From positions 767,577 through 817,708 of the forward strand of contig BFEA01000029.1 in assembly GCA_003427395.1 (NCBI GenBank): a stretch of DNA of 50,132 nucleotides. The letters are read 5' to 3'. Below the pieces are notes generated by a model. The model saw only the letters and a program-made list of their open reading frames with translations, had not been told where the DNA came from and did not search any database. The position numbers and the translations under genes were made by a program. This stretch comes from Chara braunii. Its lineage: Eukaryota; Streptophyta; Charophyceae; Charales; Characeae. Shown here piece by piece: positions 43,040 to 50,132 of this stretch (its first letter is position 1; every line of letters starts with the position of its first letter).

Positions 43040-43684
43040 TTATTACCAACTGTTTCTTCGTCCTCGCACTCACCTGACTGCTCGCCCACATCAGTCACAT
43101 TTGCAAAATTTCTCTCCTCATCAGCTTCATCACCTGATCTGTACGCCACTAGAGTCCGTTTCTCAGTAATAGCGAGAATGATGTTCATTTTTTTACCTTC
43201 GTAAGTTACATCTTCATCCCGTCATATCTTCTTAAGTTCGTTAACAGTCATTCCTCGTAGCTCTCGCAGATTATCCTTAACATAGCGGATCCGCCCCATC
43301 GGACCAATGGTAGCGGGAATCTTCTTTTTTGCGGATGACTTCCTCGGGGTCTTCTTCGTTGGCGAATGCTTCATCCGAATCGGTCGGCAGTCCTGTATCT
43401 GCTCTGTCATTCGCTGCTGGAGTCCTCCGTTTTTTTTTCGTTGTGCGCTTAGTCGGAGATTCCATTGGCTGGCTGTCACCAACGGCCTTCTCTGGTCCAC
43501 ATCGTCGTTTACCGCCAATATCCAGACATTTCGCTTTTTCGCTCAAAGCGTTAACATCACTTTCGTATGAGGCATACTCGTCGTCAGATGACAACACCCC
43601 TCGAGATGATATCACCTTTCCCTTACCCTTCAGCTCAGCGAGTTCCTCCATGCAACGATGTCGAGCGTATCGGTCCTGCACCAC
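43040..43684 (-). pseudogene. Penelope-like polyprotein segment: acidic motif, basic linker, SAP-like domain
   Basis: 43684-43277 reads MEELAELKGKGKVISSRG, DDEYASYESDVNALSEK, LDIGGKRRCGPEKAVGDSQ, then PTKRTTKKKRRTPA. After a frameshift, 43390-43225 reads KKKIPATIGPMGRIRYVKDN and LRELRGMTVNELKKI, TGA (43224-43222), RDEDVTYEGKKMNIILAITE, then an acidic stretch to TGA near 43035. LRGMTVNELKK...YEGKKMNIILAI resembles a SAP (DNA-binding helix-extension-helix) domain. The first half matches 48150-47946. The frame is the same as that of the GIY-YIG segment. Confidence 0.6.
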
Positions 43685-43699
43685 ACAAGGCAGTGCGGG

Positions 43700-45390
43700 A
43701 CCCTCCCGGCCTCGTCACGCATGAGTTGGTCTTAATCCTCGTCGCGAATACACATGCAGCTTCCGCAAGCGGCTCCAGATAAGTGCGCCAGCCATACCTC
43801 TCGCGAGCCCCAACAACAGGATAGGGCCTACTCGAGGTACAACTTACCTCCACCTTGCGGGAGTTGTCACCTCCCTTCGGTGGGCGTATCCCCGCCGAGC
43901 TACCAGTCCACAGTACGAAAGCTAATTAGGTACAATCACAGAGGTTGACCAGCCGAGGGCGTTTCTCGTACACTGTATTATAGGGGGTAAGTGCGGTAAT
44001 ACGCCTCTATCAGACCCACACACGAACCGACATCTTGGGGGGCTGAACTCCCAAGCGCGACCCGTCGTCGGTCGACTAGGACACATCCCATGCACCACGC
44101 ATACACCACTCTAAGAACTTAAAAATTGAAACACGCACATATACAGAGCAATATATGACAAACAACGGGACAACCGTCCTAGTCCCTTAGTAGACATCCC
44201 ATAACTCTCCGATGCGGAAATCGGATAGGCGTCGCGCACGAGACTTAGTATAAAACCGTGCAGATGCAGGGCTAACTCATATCGACTCACAATGCAAGCA
44301 TACACAAGCAGTCGCGATGATGGCGTAGTATGAAGTACCCATCCTCAAGCGGTCCTTGTTAATCTCGAGGGTCGCATTCGACACTCAAGTATCGGTTGGC
44401 ACGCGCCTGGAGGGATTGATCTCTCGACGCTGAACAACCGCCAAGTGCGGTTAAAACCCACACCCTCTTCAACATCCTGCAGAGAGTGGGTGGTACCACA
44501 GGTTCATACCTGTGGTGGCAATCTTCTCGTATCGCCCTGAAGACCAGCTCTATCATCAAGGGCCAGGAAAGAAGTCAAGGGGTTTGACTTTGACGGCTAC
44601 TACAGACTACAACATCCAACTATAAAAAATAAACAAGCGAAATCCAAGTAAAATTAACATCCCAACACTCATATATCAAATCAGATCTCGAAATAAAATA
44701 AAAGAAGAGGAAACATAAACTCATCAGGTATGCAGATTGTGCCAAACATGGTTGTCATTCTCACTGCCTCCAAAGTAAGACTCGCATACCAAGCTTCAAA
44801 ATACTAACCTGCATAAAACATAGGCACAAACAATAACCACATTGCCATACACCAATATGGTCAACTTTACTGTTCCCTGTAACTCACACCACGCCTCACA
44901 CACTCAAGCCACAGTCATAGTCCAACTTTTCGTAAATCTCATAAATTATTTATAATGACCATTAAAAGAAATCCGGTTAAAACCCTCAAAGAAACATATT
45001 AAATCTCATGGCTAAGACAATCAAGTTGAGGTACAGGTGTAAGCAAAGTTGTGTCATGAGCCGACAAGTCGACGATCAACCAACCGACCTGTTATCAGTG
45101 ATAACAGAAAATGATGCTCGTAGGATCAAGCTGAAGCTTAGTCCAAATCCTAGATCGAATGTCCAAAGAAGACCTGTATCATACGACAGGTCAATGTCCA
45201 AGCTAGATCGTCAAAGTATGGAGATCAAATCCCCATGACACGTTCTCACACAAGACTCTCCTGATAGCCAAGCCTAGGTCAACCTCTAAGCCAGTGTCCA
45301 AAGAAAGGTAAACCTATGGTAGAATCTCCCCCATACAGAGTGGATCGCCAGAGTCGCCACCTGTCAAAATATAATTTATCTCCTCTAAAC
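43700..45390. other. Stretch without recognised gene
   Basis: Unassigned sequence between the Penelope-like pieces. It holds a perfect hairpin CCACAGGT-TCAT-ACCTGTGG near 44495-44514 and an inverted pair TTGGG(G)GGCTGAACTCCCAA near 44035-44053. GCCAGAGTCGCCACCTG near 45348 could be an LTR-retrotransposon boundary word, but no matching LTR was found. Confidence 0.4.
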
Positions 45391-45394
45391 TAAG

Positions 45395-45985
45395 AAGATT
45401 TCGGTAACGCTTCCAGTAGGAAAAGTGTCTTTCCAGAATTTATAATAACTCAAATATGAAAACAAAAACCAAACTTTACTTTTGGAAAGTCAAAAAGTTG
45501 CCTGACTCCCTGAATTAGTAAAAATTTGGGCAACACTCCCTTTAGAAACGAGGACTTTCCAGATTTGTACTCAGTCAGATATAAACCCAGAGCAAAACTT
45601 GAGTTTAATTAAGACAAAATTCAACTAGCTCCTTAGATTTGTAAAAATTTCGGCAGCACTCCCTTTAGAAAAGTACTAATCCAAGATTTATACAAAGCTA
45701 AGTTCAAAATCTAAAGTGACTTTAACTTCTCAAGGTCCAATTTTATCTAACTCCCTAAATTAGCGAAAATTCGGGCAGCGCTCGCTTTAGAAAAAGAGAC
45801 TCTCCAAAGTTTTACTAAGTCATATATAAAAGTAAGACAAGTTGAACTTTGAAAAGACAAAATATGATTAACTCCTTGGTTTTGTAGAAATTTCGACTGC
45901 GCTTCCCATAGAGAAAGTAGCTTACGAAAATTTATACAAAGCGAAGTACAATAAAATATCCCAGAAAATGCAGAACTTTACCTAA
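45395..45985. repeat. Tandem array, ~123-bp unit, about five copies
   Basis: The marker GGCAGCACTCCCTTTAGAA and variants recur near 45410, 45530, 45655, 45780 and 45900 (spacing about 119-125), each followed by a TTCCA.A.TTTATA segment and preceded by AACTCC.T..TTAGTAAAAATTT. Units are diverged (old array). Confidence 0.85.
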
Positions 45986-46040
45986 GTAAAATAAACTTAT
46001 CTCAGAAAATGCAGGAATTGGCTAGAACGTGGCGAGCAAC

Positions 46041-46371
46041 CTACGTTACCGAACGTACACGTACGGGGACTTTCAGTACGAAACGTACAGATAATATCTG
46101 TACGGGAACCTGTACGCCCCCATACGACCCCTACGAAAAAAAAAAAAAAAAAGTCATCCAAAAAATCCGAAAAAAATATATGTGATGTAAAATCCCAAGA
46201 CAAGCAACATTTGCCTAAGCACCATCTGCAAAGTCTTATTAGAATTGGAGAAAAAAAATAAAAACAATAAAACTAAATTAAAAAAAGTCGTACGGGCCTT
46301 GAGTACGAGTAGCGTACAAGAAATGACTACAACTTGTACTCGTATGGGGGTCAGTACGAATCACAACGTAG
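46041..46371. mobile_element. hAT-like non-autonomous element, CTACGTT termini
   Basis: Ends CTACGTT and AACGTAG; flanks CGAGCAAC (46033-46040) and CAAGCAAC (46372-46379), 7 of 8. GTACG-rich subterminal zones, an A17-type run near 46136-46152, and the shared core reversed near 46155-46235. Same subfamily as 35637-35994. Confidence 0.82.
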
Positions 46372-46526
46372 CAAGCAACTAACGTAACTATCTGTCAAAC
46401 TGAAACTCAGACCAAGTAGTAATCTGACTCAGTCACATGCAAGGCCAAACCACAAAGGTAAGTACTCTCACCAGCCCAAAGTCAACCTTATCAAACAATA
46501 GTTCATGATCTTTCAATGATTTGTTT

Positions 46527-47142
46527 CTTTATGCCCAGCTTACATAAGGCATAAAGCTAGACCACCCAAACTTATGGAATATGTCTAGCTCAGCCATTGA
46601 ATATACACAAACAAAGGGCAAAACAATTTTTCTCTTTTTTCGACACATGACTAGGTTAGCTAGCCTAGTCGTTCTTGACCATTTAAGTATCCAAGTTGTA
46701 TATATTGTCTTTTATAGCGACATATGACTGAACCGGTCATCTTAGATCAAGATTCAGGATGTCCCTTCTTACCACAAATTTATTCTTAGTTGATACTCTC
46801 TTCAGTTGGTGATAAGCTATAGTCAGACCACCCAAACTTATGGAACCCTGTCTGACTAGCCTGTTCATAGATAAAGTAATAATAGAATATAGCCAAGTTA
46901 TATCCTTCTAGTTCCAGCATGTGTGTGGCGTTGGATCAAGCACCCATACTTATGGAACATGTCTTGGTCCTCAGCCTGATTCATTTTTTCTTAAAACCAA
47001 AGCAGGAAGAAACTGAAAGAAACCCAAAGTAAACAAGGCGACCAAGCCACCTAAACTTATGGAACATGCTTGGCCCCTGAAAAAATCAATCATAGTCAGC
47101 CCTCACAAGTCAGAGCAACCAGACCACCTAAACTTATGGTTG
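46527..47142. repeat. Series of hairpins: five share one loop but have different stems
   Basis: Loop CACC(C/T)AAACTTATGGAA recurs at 46563, 46829, 46941, 47048 and 47125. Flanking stems: AGCTAGAC/GTCTAGCT (46555-46562, 46583-46590); TAGTCAGAC/GTCTGACTA (46820-46828, 46850-46858); GGATCAAG/CTTGGTCC with one G.T pair (46933-46940, 46963-46970); CCAAGC/GCTTGG (47042-47047, 47068-47073); CAACC/GGTTG (47116-47120, 47138-47142). Two other hairpins are mixed in: CTTTATGCC/GGCATAAAG (46527-46556) and GACTAGG...CCTAGTC (46649-46670). No open frame of note. Confidence 0.85.
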
Positions 47143-47541
47143 GATGGGGGTATCTGAAACCCCTTTCAGAAGCTTCAGCCACTTCAGGTCATTTCAGGAA
47201 TTTCAGGTGGGGACCTGAAACCGCTGAAGTGCCTGAAGCTTTTGAAAGGGGTTTCAGGTACCCCCATCCAAATGGTTAGATGGGGGTACCTGAAACCCCT
47301 TTCAGAAGCTTCAACCACTTCAGGTCATTCCGGGAATTTCAGGTGGGGACCTGAAACTGCTGAAGTGGTTGAAGCTTCTGAAAGGGGTTTCAGATACCCC
47401 CATCCAACCATTTGGATGGGGGTACCTGAAACCCCTTTCAGAAGCTTCAACCACTTCAGGTCATTTCATAAATTTCAGGTGGGGACGTGAAACCGTTGAA
47501 GTGGCTGAAGCTTCTGAAAGGGGTTTCAGGTACCCCCATCC
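47142..47541. repeat. Three consecutive 127-128-bp palindromic units
   Basis: Units 47142-47269, 47279-47405 and 47414-47541 each start (G)GATGGGGGTA.CTGAAACCCC and end with its complement. Arms are ~46 bases, almost perfect, and the apical part contains a second hairpin TTTCAGGT-GGGG-ACCTGAAA. Spacers (AAATGGTTA, AACCATTT) alternate in orientation. A decayed relative follows at about 47545-47780. Could be foldback transposons or a hairpin-RNA locus. Confidence 0.92.
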
Positions 47542-47544
47542 CAT

Positions 47545-47790
47545 CATTTGAAATGGATCTGTAGGCAATCTGAAAGTGGTGTATCAATCTGAAGTGGCTG
47601 AACTGCCTGAAGGCGGTTTTAGACAACCCCATGTATAGATCCACACACAATCTGAAAGTGGTGTAGTAACCTAAAGTGGTTGAATTGCCTGGAAAGGAGA
47701 CCACCTGAAACTTCAGAATGAAAGATTCTGAAGTGGTCTGAAACCGCTGAACTGGCCTGAAATTTCAGGTGGTCGTTAACCATCTCTCGC
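47545..47790. repeat. Decayed relatives of the palindromic unit
   Basis: Words CTGAAAGTGG, CTGAAGTGG, ACCTGAAACTTCAG and GAAATTTCAGGTGGT recur. CAATCTGAAAGTGGTGTA is present twice (about 47567 and 47649). 47790-47945 holds nothing recognised. Confidence 0.6.
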
Positions 47791-47945
47791 GCGCCTCAAA
47801 CGAGCGCGCCCCCACACTCTCTGCTTTAGTGAACCATCCAGCCTAACGTAAACCACAAACGTTGTCGCGCCTCTCGCAGTATACTTTAAACTAACTTACA
47901 AAAATCAGGGCGCATACCCTTGTAAGGGTATTCGCACCGACAGCG

Positions 47946-48920
47946 CTTAGCTGGAGAGTCCATTGGCGGGTTGTCATCAATGGCCTTGTCTGGTCCACGT
48001 CATCGTTTACCTCCAATATCCAGACGCGTCAACATCACTTTCGTATGAGGCATACTCATCGTCAGATAACGACGCCCCTCGAGGTGATATCGTTTTTCCC
48101 TTACCCTTCACTGCCTTCAGACTACCGAGTTCCTCCATGCAATGGTCTATACTAGTATGATATTTGAGTTTCTCGCGAAGGCTACCCATGTGCACTGATA
48201 CTGTCATGTTTACTTCCTTTCGCATCAGCTCCTTCTGCTCCGCAACCCACTTCATCACCTTCTTCTTTTCCTTATCTCGACATTCCGCTTCTAGCTTCTG
48301 TTGTTTCTCCAATTTCTCGCCCATGAATCTTTCTTCCTCCACAAGTTTTTGGAGTTCGGCCTTCTCCTGCTTACGTTGCTCTTTTTCCTCCCGTCTTGCT
48401 TTCTCCCTTTCCACAAATTCCTTCATTGATGTGACGGTGTTGGTAAGATCCTCCAGCTGCTGTCTCAAATGAGGATCTTCAACTGCCGACCTCCTCTCCA
48501 GATGGCACGAGTGGTGGTTTGGTGAGATAGATCTTCCATGTGGAGGATATCTCAAGTTACTTTCTCCCGCAAGTCGTGGACACTGGTTGTGATAATGCCC
48601 TGGCTCACTACATTCGTAGCAGATTGGGACAAAGCGTCGAGCTAGCTCCCATGAGGAAGAACGCCGCTCTCTGTTGTACTCATGTCTACCAGCATGATAC
48701 CCTTCGGGGTATCAATCACGATCAGCGTCCTTTCCTCGGTCACCATCCCTGCCTCGCTCGCCATATCTCGCTCGATTTTCGTCCCTGCTTTGCTCCCCAT
48801 CCCAACCTTGATCTCTGTAATCTCCACCGGACACCTCAAAACGATAATCTTGTTGATGAGAAATTTCCAGGTAACTTTGATGGCAATGTGCAAAATGGTA
48901 GCACTCCTTTAAACTTTCAT
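47946..48920 (-). pseudogene. Penelope-like ORF: Asp/Arg/Gly-rich region, CCHC knuckle and coiled coil
   Basis: In one frame (TGA at 48714-48712): an Asp/Arg/Gly-rich part (SGGDYRDQGWDGEQSRDENR), then RFVPICYECSEPGHYHNQC with one CX2CX4HX4C zinc knuckle near 48620-48577, then a ~100-residue Glu/Lys-rich coiled coil (LEDLTNTVTSMKEFVEREKA, ELQKLVEEERFMGEKLEKQQ), then DDEYASYESDVDA and a stop region near 48007-47946. The last ~200 bp repeats in 43684-43480. It looks like a nucleic-acid-binding N-terminal part of the element's protein. A 5' UTR-like stretch (48920-49030) links it to the terminal repeat. Confidence 0.65.
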
Positions 48921-49030
48921 TTCAAAACTCCTCGGTGCAGTAAAAGTAAAAGTAATAGTGATCAGTAAAAAACTCTTTTCATACTCACTCACACTCAGTG
49001 ATCATTTTCAAGTGGGCTCACATGGGCCTT

Positions 49031-49705
49031 CAGTAGGTTGACTGATAAGTGGAAAAAACTCGATGCAATCATCATCAAATAACAAAGTCAAGTATCTCAG
49101 TACAAAAAGTACAGTAAAAGAGTATAGCAAGATTGCAAGCTGGTGGGTATGGCTACCCCAACCAATTTCGACTGCAGCCACGCGGTCATTATTAGGGGGT
49201 TTTCCACCAACCTTCTCCCTTCGTCAAAACCACTAACCACTTTCCCACCTCCACCGTGGACCCACCTAGCATCTCCGAAAAGCTACGGGGCTTTTGGTGT
49301 CGGACCTAGAGAGACCAAAAGCATAATAATCATTATTGTTATAGTCCTACGATAGGTAACCTGTTCGTCACAATCCAGGAACTGACAATACTACATGGAA
49401 CATAATCAAATAGCGCGCCACGCACTTAACCTCATGATGTAATCTAAACTTCGCGTGGTACCTGGAAGACCTAGCAGAGTTCGAACCACATAACACACGT
49501 GGGCCCAAAGGTACAGAAACCGGTACAGGCCTAAAAAATAAAGACGGTGCGGGTTCAAGCCCCTATCCATCGGGAATAAGGGGTACAGTGCTTTCTTACT
49601 CCGAAAAAGACGAAGAAAGGCGAAACAGAATAAAACGAGAATAGAAAGGTTAAAAAAAAAAAAAAACACTACAAGTACAGGGAGAGAGTTTTAAAACCCT
49701 ATGCC
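49031..49705 (-). repeat. Penelope-like terminal repeat, copy 2
   Basis: Direct repeat of 38081-38745 (see that entry for shared words). It is followed to the right (49733-49945) by the AT-rich segment also found at 34868-35100. Confidence 0.75.
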
Positions 49706-49945
49706 AACATAAATTAAAACACTATCGTAGCCTAGACTATAAATTAATATAAATCCATTTTTAAGGTAACTGTAAAACCCTTATCAAAACACATATGTTA
49801 TGTCAAAGAAGAATTCAAACAACTTTTGCTTGGGAGACATCCTCAAATTTTTAGCCAACCATGATTTAAAATTAAAGATTTTAAAAATATTTCATTTCAA
49901 AAAACAAAAAAAGTTCAAAAAGCAATATATTCGTTCATATCTTAG

Positions 49946-50040
49946 TAGCACAGCGAATGTGTTCGCGCCCCTTCATGTTCGCGGGAACATGTTCGCGCGT
50001 TCATGCGAACAGCTCGCGAACATGTTCGACCATACATTTA

Positions 50041-50043
<3 letters not shown>
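49946..50043. repeat. GTTCGCG-rich subterminal zone
   Basis: Repeated GTTCGCG and GAACATGTTCGCG words in both orientations, with hairpin potential (GCGAACA...TGTTCGC), resembling the subterminal zones of the hAT-like elements. The element continues beyond or is cut by the final microsatellite. Confidence 0.5.

Positions 50044-50132
<89 letters not shown>
50044..50132. repeat. (TA)n microsatellite at window end
   Basis: About 44 uninterrupted TA units up to the right edge. Confidence 0.98.

Larger units (their letters stand above)
38081..49710 (-). mobile_element. Penelope-like retroelement locus with direct terminal repeats
   Basis: Minus-strand order: terminal repeat copy (49705-49031), ORF region with CCHC and coiled coil (48920-47946), 4.2 kb of other repeats, a second overlapping piece of the same ORF region with SAP-like segment (43684-43040), GIY-YIG nuclease (42825-42484), RT (41349 to about 39080), terminal repeat copy (38745-38081). 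The two ORF pieces overlap in sequence by ~200 bp, so this is most simply two tandem partial copies, as is common in Penelope-like elements, rather than one split copy. A GIY-YIG placed before the RT is the arrangement of the permuted Penelope-like clade described in green lineages and protists (from memory). The locus is broken by 41358-42051 and 42167-42449. Confidence 0.65.

Noticed and set aside
43700-45390. LTR retrotransposon boundary at GAGTCGCCACCTG
   Set aside because: No second LTR, primer-binding site or gag/pol sequence was found.
45395-47541. CRISPR-like array from regularly spaced repeats
   Set aside because: Units are long and diverged or palindromic, spacers are not uniform, and the DNA is eukaryotic.

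Overview
The window reads as repeat-rich nuclear DNA of a eukaryote. There are no bacterial-type operons; instead there are long microsatellites, poly(A)-tailed non-LTR retrotransposons, a DIRS-type and a Penelope-type retroelement, foldback MITEs and many short DNA transposons with 8-bp target duplications. The LINE proteins (DUF4283-like plus CCHC ORF1; APE endonuclease, RT and zinc-binding ORF2) are of the plant type. The acidic peptide motif DDEYASYESDVDA, seen twice, is one I associate from memory with predicted proteins of the charophyte alga Chara braunii. A characean alga is therefore my best guess, but it is inference and was not checked by any search.

Layout. 1-2.7 kb: microsatellite, one long hairpin, and a repeat block packed with perfect palindromes centred on GAGAGCGCTCTC. 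2.73-10.57 kb: LINE-A (minus strand), nearly full length but broken by stops and frameshifts, endonuclease domain still open. 10.6-13.2 kb: no recognisable gene; one tRNA-headed SINE candidate. 13.22-20.13 kb: LINE-B (minus), related to LINE-A. 20131-20165: a sequencing-adapter (Nextera mate-pair) junction left in the assembly. Just right of it, 20469-20621 (minus), lies the only good host-gene candidate: a first coding exon of a helix-hairpin-helix (DUF4332-like) protein ending at a GTAAG splice donor, with the rest of the gene missing. 21.1-26.3 kb: microsatellites, a ~340-bp tandem array, smaller duplications and a terminal-inverted-repeat element. 27.06-28.44 kb: DIRS-like RT/RNase H relic (minus). 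29.19-29.51 kb: foldback MITE. 31.1-34.35 kb: LINE-C 3' fragment with poly(A) tail, followed by the decayed LINE-D (both plus). 34.3-38.1 kb: nested hAT-like non-autonomous elements and a hammerhead-ribozyme-like motif. 38.08-49.71 kb: a Penelope-like retroelement locus (minus) with direct terminal repeats and the order CCHC - coiled coil - acidic/basic linker - SAP-like - GIY-YIG - RT, broken by a hAT-like insertion, a MITE and a 4-kb block of other repeats. That block contains a 123-bp tandem array, a set of hairpins with one shared loop and changing stems, and three consecutive 128-bp palindromes. 50.04 kb to the end: (TA)n.

The genes do not form a host pathway. Almost everything coding is mobile-element protein in decay: endonucleases that nick target DNA, reverse transcriptases that copy element RNA there, and nucleic-acid-binding ORF1 proteins. 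The most unusual things to follow up are the Penelope-like element's long N-terminal region before its GIY-YIG domain, the hairpin family with covarying stems, the hammerhead motif, the non-aromatic residue in the RT active-site box of three elements, and the hAT-like elements that share one internal core under different termini.
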